Source: Clostridiales bacterium UBA1770
Lineage (GTDB): Bacteria; Bacillota; Clostridia; Oscillospirales; CAG-272
Assembly (NCBI GenBank): GCA_002315325.1
Contig: DCGU01000101.1
Span: forward strand, 1 to 11,696
Reading direction: 5' to 3'
Length of the DNA stretch: 11,696 nucleotides
Below the pieces are notes generated by a model. That model was given only the letters and a program-made list of their open reading frames with translations, had not been told where the DNA came from and made no database searches. How positions within the stretch are numbered: the first letter of the stretch is position 1; every line of letters begins with the position of its first letter. Both the position numbers and the translations under genes were made by a program. This document shows positions 6,389-11,696 of this stretch, piece by piece.

Positions 6389-6500
6389 TGGTTGATATAT
6401 GTGGTGGAGTCTGTCATAGATTGCGTACGCAGTTTATTTATATCAACGTCATTGTGTGATGACAATGCAGTAAGGCAGAGCCACGGCTCTGCCTTTTTTT
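6389..6500 (+). promoter_or_regulatory. Structured leader RNA with attenuator, candidate riboswitch or small RNA
   Basis: About 110 bases lie between the predicted transcription start and the end of an intrinsic terminator, all upstream of the first gene. A perfect 9-bp long-range helix (6391-6399 with 6439-6447) closes a domain holding a small hairpin (6408-6412 with 6418-6422, loop GTCAT) and the palindrome TGCGTACGCA (6422-6431). A GTCAT/ATGAC hairpin follows (about 6448-6463), then the terminator. TCTGTC (6410-6415) could pair with GGCAGA (6474-6479) of the terminator's left arm, a possible anti-terminator of six pairs including one G-U. I do not recognise a known riboswitch consensus. 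It could also be released as a free small RNA. Confidence 0.5.
6472..6500 (+). terminator. Intrinsic terminator in the operon leader
   Basis: AAGGCAGAGCC (6472-6482) and GGCTCTGCCTT (6485-6495) form a GC-rich stem around a tiny loop, followed by T to 6500. It is a strong rho-independent terminator on the plus strand. It may also stop transcripts reading through from yccF. Confidence 0.85.
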
Positions 6501-6524
6501 CTAATACGAAAGGGGATTTTATTC

Positions 6525-7790
6525 GTGATTCCGGCAATTATCTTGTTTGTTCTGACCTACGTTTGTATGATAGCCCTGCCCAAATACCGCCATTTTGCAG
6601 CATTGGGGTCGGCCGTGCTTTTTATCGTTTTCGGTTTTCTCCCCTTAGGCGAAGTCTTTGGTGCCGTGGACTGGAACATTCTCATGATGCTGTCCGGTAC
6701 GATGGTGACCGTTTCGTTCTTCATTGAGTCCGGTATGCCCAACCGCATTGCCGACGTGATTATGGCAAAGTGTCCCAACGTGATGTGGGTAACGGTGACC
6801 ATGGCATTGTTTGCCGGCATCGTTTCCGCTTTTATTGACAACGTGGCAACAGTGTTGATGATTGCGCCCGTTGCATTGGCCGTATGTAAAAAGTTAAATC
6901 GTTCCCCGGTGCAGATGATCATCGCCATCGCGGTGTCATCCAATCTGCAGGGTGCCGCAACGTTGGTCGGCGATACCACGTCCATTATGCTGGGTTCTGC
7001 GGCAGATATGAACTTTAACGACTTTTTCTTTATGAACGGCAAATTCGGTATTTTCTGGGCAGTGGAACTCGGCGCACTGGCAACGGTATTGATTTTGGTT
7101 TGGCTGTTCCGCAAGGAAAAAGATGCCATTGAAATTACCGAAAAGACCGTGGTGACGGATTATTTCCCGACGGTGACTATGCTGTCTACCGTTTTGCTCT
7201 TGATTGCCGCTTCCTTTATTTCCGAAAAACCGGCCGTGACAAACGGTTTAATCTGCTTGGGTGTGGCGCTGGTCGGTATTGTCGCTTCTCTTGTCAAAAA
7301 CAAAAAAGCCGATTCTGTGAAAAAGGCCTTTGCCGAACTTGACTGGCAGACGCTGGTGCTGTTGACCGGCTTGTTTATCGTCATCGCCGGACTGGACGGC
7401 TGCGGTGTCATCGACGCCATCGGCAACGTGATGGTTAAGGCGGGCGGCAGCAGTTTGTTCTTAATGTATTCCATTATCGTGTGGGGATCCGTTATCATTT
7501 CCGCTTTTGTGGATAACATTCCGTACGTGGCGACGATGCTGCCGGTTATCACAGCCATTGCCGCTTCCATGCAAACCGAACCCTACGTACTGTATTTCGG
7601 CCTCTTGATCGGTGCGACGCTCGGCGGCAATCTGACGCCGATCGGTGCCAGTGCCAACATTGCCGGCATCGGCATTTTGCGCAAGGCAGGGTATGAGGTT
7701 AAAAACAGTGATTTCTTCCGCATCGGTATTCCGTTTACGCTGACGGCGGTGCTGGTCGGTTACGCATTCATTTGGCTGGTTTGGGCATGA
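6525..7790 (+). CDS. ArsB/NhaD/SLC13-type (ion transporter superfamily) membrane transporter
   Basis: A 421-residue permease with about 11 hydrophobic helices, belonging to the ion transporter superfamily that includes ArsB, NhaD Na+/H+ antiporters and SLC13/CitM anion carriers. Its two halves are related. VDWNILMMLSGTM (49-60 region) matches LDWQTLVLLTGLF (273-284 region), SAFIDNVATV (101-110) matches SAFVDNIPYV (326-335), and the re-entrant motifs SSNLQGAATLVGD (138-150) and GGNLTPIGASANIAG (367-381) correspond. The paired S-A-F-x-D-N motifs are typical of the superfamily; which ion or anion is carried cannot be read from them. The start is GTG, nine bases after AAAGGGG; no better ATG precedes it. 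It is the first gene of a four-gene operon behind an attenuated leader, and the DUF1538 gene follows after 61 bases without a terminator. Given the neighbours, transport of Na+/H+ or a small anion under energy control is a reasonable but unproven guess. Confidence 0.85.
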   Translation: MIPAIILFVLTYVCMIALPKYRHFAALGSAVLFIVFGFLPLGEVFGAVDWNILMMLSGTMVTVSFFIESGMPNRIADVIMAKCPNVMWVTVTMALFAGIVSAFIDNVATVLMIAPVALAVCKKLNRSPVQMIIAIAVSSNLQGAATLVGDTTSIMLGSAADMNFNDFFFMNGKFGIFWAVELGALATVLILVWLFRKEKDAIEITEKTVVTDYFPTVTMLSTVLLLIAASFISEKPAVTNGLICLGVALVGIVASLVKNKKADSVKKAFAELDWQTLVLLTGLFIVIAGLDGCGVIDAIGNVMVKAGGSSLFLMYSIIVWGSVIISAFVDNIPYVATMLPVITAIAASMQTEPYVLYFGLLIGATLGGNLTPIGASANIAGIGILRKAGYEVKNSDFFRIGIPFTLTAVLVGYAFIWLVWA

Positions 7791-7851
7791 GATTGTTTGT
7801 GCCGATTGCTTTTAAATACAGTGCTTTAAAAAATACAGAAAGGGGAAAATT

Positions 7852-9387
7852 ATGCAGCTGTTGTTCGGCAAAGCTCTTTTGAAAAAAACAAAAGAGGCGT
7901 TTTTCTCCATTCTTCCCGTAACGGTTTTGGTCTTGCTTTTACAGTTGACACCGTGGATGAAACTGTCGGGGCGGGAAATTATCCTGTTTCTTGCCGGAGC
8001 CCTGCTTATGGTCATCGGTATCGGCCTGTTCAACTTGGGTGCCGATTTGGCCATGACGCCGATGGGGGAGCAGACCGGTGCGGGACTCAGTAAGCAGCGC
8101 AATCTTGCATTGCTGCTCGGTGTGTCGTTTGCCATGGGTGTGCTGATTACCGTGGCAGAACCCGATTTGTCCGTTTTGGCTGCGCAGGTTTCCGATATTA
8201 TGAACGGGACCGTGCTGCTGGTCACGGTGGGTGTCGGCGTCGGATTGTTTTTAACGATGGCCATCATAAAAATCGTTTTTAAGGCGCATTTATCGTCTGT
8301 ATTGATGTTTTTCTACATGGTTTTGTTTGCCGTTGCGGCAATACTGGCTGCAAACGGCAAGGCATTCTTCCTGCCGTTATCCTTTGATTCCGGCGGTGTC
8401 ACGACCGGCCCCATTACGGTACCGTTTCTCATGGCGCTCGGTGTCGGCATCGCGCAAACAGTCAGCGGCCGTGACGTGAGTGAAAACAGCTTCGGTCTGA
8501 TTTCCATGTGTTCTGTCGGTCCGATTCTGGCGGTGCTGCTGCTTGGTCTGTCGGCAACCGGCGGGTTCTCCTATGAATTACCCGATTACGGTGTGGCAAA
8601 TGCGCTCGGCAAAGCGATTCTTTCCACGTTGGCGGAAACGGCCGGCGACGTGGCGTTGGCGCTCGGACTGATTGTGCTGTTCTTCTTTATCCTGCAGGCA
8701 TTGTTCCTGCATCTGCCGCGCAAAAAATTGGTTCGTATCGGTATCGGTATTGCTTATACGTTTTTCGGACTGGTTATTTTTCTGTCCAGTGCGAATATAG
8801 CGTTCTTACCGATCGGTTTTTCATTGGGAAAACAATTGGCCGGTTCGTCCCCTGCCGTTGCAGTTATTTTCGGCTTGATTATCGGTGCGGTGGTCGTATT
8901 GGCAGAGCCTGCCGTGCACGTGTTGAACGTACAGGTTGAGACGATTACAAACGGTGCCGTGACGAAACGTGCTATGACAATCGCACTTTCCTGCGGTGTC
9001 GGTCTTTCCATCGCCCTGTCTGTCATCCGTATCATTTTCAATTTTTCCGTCTTGTACTATTTGGTTCCCGGTTACTTACTGTCGTTAGGCCTGTCTTTCT
9101 TTGTTCCCGGCGTGTATACGGCTATCGCGTTCGACTCCGGCGGCGTAGCTTCCGGTCCCTTGACCTCCACGTTTATTTTGCCGTTTGCTATCGGTGCCTG
9201 TGTGGCGTCACAGGGGGCAGGCATGGTGCCGGAACTCGCTTTCGGTGTGGTTGCCATGGTGGCCATGACGCCGCTGATTACCATTCAGTTACTCGGCTTC
9301 CGTTCCGTTGTGCAGGAAAAAGTACGCAAACGACTGACAATGCAGCGTATTTTGAATGCGGACGACGAGCAGATTATTCGGTTTTAA
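7852..9387 (+). CDS. DUF1538 membrane protein with two tandem domains, probable transporter
   Basis: A 511-residue polytopic membrane protein of the DUF1538 family, function not established. It is an internal duplication with exact register. AEPDLSVLAAQVSDIMNG (102-119) corresponds to AEPAVHVLNVQVETITNG (351-368), and FDSGGVTTGPIT (178-189) to FDSGGVASGPLT (427-438), each pair offset by 249 residues. The conserved acidic, Asp-Ser-Gly-Gly and Gly-Pro signatures within helices look like a substrate or ion path shared by two pseudo-symmetric halves, as in many secondary transporters. The C-terminus (about 484-511) is cytoplasm-like and charged, ending DDEQIIRF, a possible contact for regulators. 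AAAGGGG lies six bases before the ATG. The stop is 12 bases before the first PII-like gene, whose ribosome site overlaps it. The PII-like neighbours suggest this protein is the regulated channel or carrier. Confidence 0.88.
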   Translation: MQLLFGKALLKKTKEAFFSILPVTVLVLLLQLTPWMKLSGREIILFLAGALLMVIGIGLFNLGADLAMTPMGEQTGAGLSKQRNLALLLGVSFAMGVLITVAEPDLSVLAAQVSDIMNGTVLLVTVGVGVGLFLTMAIIKIVFKAHLSSVLMFFYMVLFAVAAILAANGKAFFLPLSFDSGGVTTGPITVPFLMALGVGIAQTVSGRDVSENSFGLISMCSVGPILAVLLLGLSATGGFSYELPDYGVANALGKAILSTLAETAGDVALALGLIVLFFFILQALFLHLPRKKLVRIGIGIAYTFFGLVIFLSSANIAFLPIGFSLGKQLAGSSPAVAVIFGLIIGAVVVLAEPAVHVLNVQVETITNGAVTKRAMTIALSCGVGLSIALSVIRIIFNFSVLYYLVPGYLLSLGLSFFVPGVYTAIAFDSGGVASGPLTSTFILPFAIGACVASQGAGMVPELAFGVVAMVAMTPLITIQLLGFRSVVQEKVRKRLTMQRILNADDEQIIRF

Positions 9388-9399
9388 GGAGGAGCAGGT

Positions 9400-9783
9400 A
9401 TGGCGAGAGTAAAACAAGCGGGCGTACCGTCGCAGCAAGCCGTTGAATCGAAGGCGCCGGTTGCCGTCAAACTGCTGTTCCTGGTAGTACAGCCGCAAAA
9501 AGCAGAGTATTATTCCGATTTGCTGCAGGCGCATACCGTTAACTTAATTATGCAATGCCAGGGGCGGGGAACCGCACCGACACAGATTGCAGAAATGCTG
9601 GGTATTGCGGACGACGATCGTGCCGTGTTGATCGGAACGCTGCGCGGTGATAAGGAGCAGGAAATACTGCGGCTGTTGGAAGGCCGCTTTAAGACGATAA
9701 AAAACGGGAAAGGCATCGCTTTCACCGTTCCGATGTCTTCCGTTATCGGTGCCACGTTCTACCAGTTTTTATGTGAGGTGTAA
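9400..9783 (+). CDS. PII-like signalling protein (first paralogue)
   Basis: A 127-residue soluble protein of the PII superfamily. After a polar 20-residue tail come the first strand (VKLLFLVVQP, 23-32), a helix, a second strand leading into QGRGTA (54-59), a short loop (PTQIAEMLGIADDD) where classical PII has its long T-loop, then RAVLIGTL (74-81), a helix, and the signature GKGIAFTVPMSSVIG (103-117), equivalent to the GDGKIFV-P region of GlnB that wraps the nucleotide. The classical T-loop tyrosine and sequence are absent, so the usual uridylylation and AmtB or NtrB contacts are not expected. PII proteins are trimers binding ATP/ADP and small effectors between subunits. The gene follows DUF1538 by 12 bases with AAGGAGG seven bases before its ATG, and is followed after four bases by a second PII-like gene, so both are probably made together and act on the membrane partner. 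Confidence 0.82.
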   Translation: MARVKQAGVPSQQAVESKAPVAVKLLFLVVQPQKAEYYSDLLQAHTVNLIMQCQGRGTAPTQIAEMLGIADDDRAVLIGTLRGDKEQEILRLLEGRFKTIKNGKGIAFTVPMSSVIGATFYQFLCEV

Positions 9784-9787
9784 CGCT

Positions 9788-10111
9788 ATGACGTATCAGT
9801 GCATTTTATGTATTGTCAACCAGGGGTTCTCCGAGGCCGTAATGGACGCCGCCCGTGCGGCAGGCGCCAGAGGCGGTACGGTTTTGCGTGCGCGCGGCAC
9901 CGCCAATCCGGAAGTGGAAAAGAAATTTTCCTTCCCGATTCAGCCGGAAAAAGAGATTGTGATGATTTTAGTGGACGCAAAGATTTGTGACGGCGTACTG
10001 CACGCATTGTATCAAAACGTCGGTCTGCATACCCCCGGGCAGGGAATTGCATTTGCTATGCCGATTGATAACGTTGTCGGTTTGTCCGATAACAGTACCC
10101 CTGCACAATAA
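9788..10111 (+). CDS. PII-like signalling protein (second paralogue)
   Basis: A 107-residue PII-superfamily protein, clearly different from its upstream neighbour. Strand one (YQCILCIV, 3-10), a helix (EAVMDAARAAGARGG), strand two with TVLRARG (31-37), a loop (TANPEVEKKFSFPIQPEKE) replacing the T-loop, strand three (IVMILVD, 57-63), a second helix, then GQGIAFAMPIDNVVG (84-98), matching GKGIAFTVPMSSVIG of the first paralogue. The KKFSFPIQPEKE segment differs from the first protein's loop, so the two may bind different targets or form mixed trimers. Start: the ATG at 9788, with GAGGTG seven bases upstream; a longer open frame from 9749 overlaps the previous gene and adds residues unlike the family. 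It is the last gene of the operon, followed by a strong terminator. Sensing of adenine nucleotides is inferred from the family. Confidence 0.82.
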   Translation: MTYQCILCIVNQGFSEAVMDAARAAGARGGTVLRARGTANPEVEKKFSFPIQPEKEIVMILVDAKICDGVLHALYQNVGLHTPGQGIAFAMPIDNVVGLSDNSTPAQ

Positions 10112-10126
10112 ATTTTTTCGGTACAG

Positions 10127-10162
10127 AAAAGGCACTGTCGAAACGTTCGACAGTGCCTTTTT
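10127..10162. terminator. Bidirectional terminator between the PII-like operon and dus
   Basis: A perfect 16-bp inverted repeat (arms 10127-10142 and 10146-10161) with a three-base loop has A4 on the left and T5 on the right. It ends the plus-strand operon (stop at 10111) and the minus-strand rnhA-dus unit (stop at 10174). Confidence 0.9.
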
Positions 10163-10173
10163 CACGGCCGTAT

Positions 10174-11136
10174 TCAACTGATGGTCTCCACTTCCGTAAA
10201 CGGTAAGTCTTCCAGAACGGCACGGTACGCCGCACGAAATTCCGTGACGTCCGTTGCCTTGCGCAGCCGCTTGGCGTACTTGCCGGTCTCGTCGTAAAAA
10301 CGATGCATTTGATAAAACCAAATGTCCTTCATATAAGCTACGGCGTTGCGGACGTCCAGCCGTGCCAAATGAGCGTCAAACAGGTCGTTCGTGAACTGTG
10401 TCAGACGTACCCGCCGTGCCGTTTCGTCCTCTTCCCGCGCCAGGGCAGCCGGGTCGGCAATCAGGCCTCGCCCCATCATGACCGCTCCGATTGCCGGGAA
10501 GGCGTTTTGCATGGCTTCGGCATCTTTTTTGGTAAAGATGTTGCCGTTGGGGCAGACCGGCCACGGGGCATCCTGCAGCGTTTGTGCAAGCGCTTCTTTG
10601 TGGATGTCGCCGCGGTACAGCTCCGTTTTGGTACGGGCGTGCAGAATGACCGCGCAAAAGGGGTAGCGGCGGTAGACTTTTAAAATATCATCGTATTCTT
10701 CGGGCGCGGCAAAACCGATGCGGCTTTTGACGGAGATACGTTCGCCGCTTTCCAACCCGTTGAAAATCTCGTCCAAATACCGGTCCAGCGCGTCAACGTC
10801 GCGCAGCATGCCGGCGCCTTTTCCTTTGCCTGTGACGGTGCCCGACGGACAGCCGAAATTCAAATTGATTTCGGAATAACCCATTTCCCGCAAAAGATGA
10901 ATCGACCACAACGAATCGCCTGCGTTTTTGGACATAATCTGCGGGATTTGCACCACGTCGGGACAAAACGAATTGTCCACCATGCGGGCTTCCCGCGGTG
11001 TCAGGATGCGGTCCTGTGTCGGCGAAATGAAGGGAATATAATAACGGTCGATGCCGGGATAATAAGCGCGGTGCAGTTTGCGGTAATCCCGGTCGGTAAT
11101 GCCCTCCAGCGGGGCGAAAAATACCTGCATACTCAT
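10174..11136 (-). CDS. dus: tRNA-dihydrouridine synthase
   Basis: A 320-residue FMN-dependent Dus-family enzyme that reduces specific uridines of tRNA to dihydrouridine using NADPH. The TIM-barrel motifs are all present: APLEGITD (8-15, FMN phosphate region), QIMSKNAGD (66-74), INLNFGCPSGTVTGKGKGAGML (90-111) with catalytic Cys96, SVKSRIG (135-141) with the flavin-contacting Lys137, LHARTK (165-170), NGNI (197-200) and MGRGLIADPA (221-230). The C-terminal helical domain (about 245-320) is the tRNA-binding part. Subtype (A, B or C) cannot be assigned safely. Start: the ATG at 11134-11136 overlaps the rnhA stop as ATGA, indicating translational coupling; a second ATG two codons later is possible. 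An open frame up to 11274 lies inside rnhA and adds no Dus-like sequence. Length is normal for the family. Confidence 0.93.
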   Translation of the reverse strand: MSMQVFFAPLEGITDRDYRKLHRAYYPGIDRYYIPFISPTQDRILTPREARMVDNSFCPDVVQIPQIMSKNAGDSLWSIHLLREMGYSEINLNFGCPSGTVTGKGKGAGMLRDVDALDRYLDEIFNGLESGERISVKSRIGFAAPEEYDDILKVYRRYPFCAVILHARTKTELYRGDIHKEALAQTLQDAPWPVCPNGNIFTKKDAEAMQNAFPAIGAVMMGRGLIADPAALAREEDETARRVRLTQFTNDLFDAHLARLDVRNAVAYMKDIWFYQMHRFYDETGKYAKRLRKATDVTEFRAAYRAVLEDLPFTEVETIS

Positions 11137-11582
11137 GCGGTGGTCACCGGGAAACTGTCGGCAAAAGTCGTAGCCAGCGTGTCGCACCGTTCGTTGTACG
11201 GGTGCCCCGCATGGCCTTTGACCCACACCCAGGTAATCTGATGGGGTTCCAGCAATTCCAGCAGTTTTTGCCATAAATCGGGATTTAGGGCAGGGGATTT
11301 ATCTTTTTTCTTCCACCCGCGGGATTTCCAGTCCAGTGCCCATCCTTTGGTGATGCCGTCAATGACGTACTTGGAATCGCTGGTAAAGGTAATTTCACAC
11401 GGCTCCTTCAAACAGGCCAGCGCCTCAATGGCACCCGTCAGTTCCATACGGTTGTTGGTGGTCATGGGTTCACCGCCGCTGATTTCCTTTTCACGTCCGT
11501 TGTAAACGAGAATCGCGCCCCAACCGCCGCGCCCGGGATTGCCGCGGCAGGCACCGTCCGTATAGATATCAACGTGCTTCAT
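11133..11582 (-). CDS. rnhA: Ribonuclease HI
   Basis: A 149-residue RNase HI, which cuts the RNA strand of RNA-DNA hybrids during replication and R-loop removal. The catalytic acidic residues are in place: D9 in YTDGACRGNPG, E47 in NNRMELTGAIEAL, D69 in TSDSKYV and D134 in NERCDTLA, with the active-site H124 in KGHAGHPYNERCD. The basic-handle region (SRGWKKKDKSPALNPDLW, 87-104) typical of bacterial type HI is present. There is no extra hybrid-binding domain. AGAGG lies seven bases before the ATG at 11580-11582. It is the first gene of a two-gene unit, overlapping dus by four bases, with its own promoter just upstream. Confidence 0.96.
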   Translation of the reverse strand: MKHVDIYTDGACRGNPGRGGWGAILVYNGREKEISGGEPMTTNNRMELTGAIEALACLKEPCEITFTSDSKYVIDGITKGWALDWKSRGWKKKDKSPALNPDLWQKLLELLEPHQITWVWVKGHAGHPYNERCDTLATTFADSFPVTTA

Positions 11583-11617
11583 AACGTTTCCTCTCTTTGG
11601 TGATACTTTCGGTTAAA

Positions 11618-11646
11618 AGTATACCATAAACAGCCGCAAAAAACAA
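11618..11646 (-). promoter_or_regulatory. Promoter of rnhA-dus
   Basis: On the minus strand, an extended -10 element (TGG before TATACT, 11618-11623) is preceded at 17 bases by TTGTTT (11641-11646, 3 of 6). Start near 11611 gives a leader of about 29 bases. The extended -10 compensates for the weak -35. Confidence 0.6.
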
Positions 11647-11647
11647 C

Positions 11648-11660
11648 GCGCGCAGCGCGC
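11648..11660 (-). terminator. Possible weak terminator of a gene right of the window
   Basis: GCGCGC, one central base and GCGCGC form a perfect palindrome. On the minus strand it is followed by GTTGTTTTTT, resembling a short-stem intrinsic terminator for a gene entering from the right. The usable stem is only about five pairs with a three-base loop, so it may instead be a protein site next to the rnhA promoter. Confidence 0.3.
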
Positions 11661-11696
11661 ACTTGATTTTATTTCGTAAATTGCAATAGCAAGTTG

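Noticed and set aside
6399..6419. Tiny leader peptide ATG TGG TGG AGT CTG TCA TAG (two Trp codons), as in tryptophan attenuation
   Set aside because: There is no ribosome binding site, it begins about ten bases from the predicted transcript start, and the downstream genes have no visible tryptophan link. The tandem Trp codons are probably chance.
6388..6459. A 23-codon open frame starting ATG GTT GAT in the same leader
   Set aside because: It would begin at or before the predicted transcript start with no ribosome site, and the peptide resembles nothing.
9749..9787. Upstream extension of the second PII-like gene
   Set aside because: It overlaps the first PII-like gene and adds residues unlike the family; GAGGTG is correctly spaced for the ATG at 9788.
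11137..11274. Upstream extension of dus by 46 codons
   Set aside because: It lies wholly within rnhA in another frame; the ATGA overlap and the family start favour 11136.
1..11696. CRISPR array, tRNA or rRNA genes, insertion sequences, phage or defence genes
   Set aside because: No repeat-spacer pattern, cloverleaf, transposase, integrase or recognised defence gene could be found on either strand.

Overview
The window looks like chromosomal DNA of a low-to-mid GC Firmicute. The gene content (LytS-type receptor fused to a SpoIIE phosphatase, DUF1538 plus PII-like genes, YccF, GDPD), AGGAGG-like ribosome sites, consensus sigma-A promoters and hairpin/T-tract terminators fit Negativicutes (Veillonellales, for example Megasphaera, Dialister or Negativicoccus relatives). 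This placement is an inference; there is no rRNA or tRNA in the window to fix it. I see no CRISPR array, phage, insertion sequence or integrase.

Layout. (1) Left edge, 1-179: the promoter and ribosome site of a minus-strand gene starting just outside the window, and a terminator with a duplicated 3'-end sequence. (2) 180-3282, minus strand: a two-gene unit, a large membrane sensor with PP2C phosphatase and anti-sigma-type kinase domains, followed by a YgjV-family membrane protein. (3) 3283-3593: a divergent promoter region with three perfect GC-rich palindromes. (4) 3594-5041, plus strand: an MFS transporter interrupted by a one-base shift at a T6 run. It shares a 20-bp-stem bidirectional terminator with (5) a minus-strand glycerophosphodiester phosphodiesterase-like gene (5094-5801). 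That gene's promoter has consensus -35 and -10 hexamers, with a perfect palindrome filling the spacer. (6) Divergent from it, yccF (5948-6304). (7) 6354-10111, plus strand: the most interesting unit, with a strong promoter, a structured leader ending in an intrinsic terminator, an ArsB/NhaD-type transporter, a two-repeat DUF1538 membrane protein and two different small PII-like proteins. (8) 10127-11582, minus strand: rnhA and a tRNA-dihydrouridine synthase gene overlapping by four bases, ending at another bidirectional terminator.

How the genes work together. Unit 7 reads as a nucleotide-sensing transport module: two PII-like proteins, tightly spaced behind a duplicated membrane protein of unknown function, would gate transport by DUF1538 and/or the ion transporter in response to ATP/ADP/AMP-type ligands. 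The operon would also be controlled by premature termination in its leader. Unit 2 joins environmental sensing, phosphatase and kinase functions of the partner-switching (RsbU/RsbW) type in one polypeptide, without an obvious STAS or sigma partner in the window.
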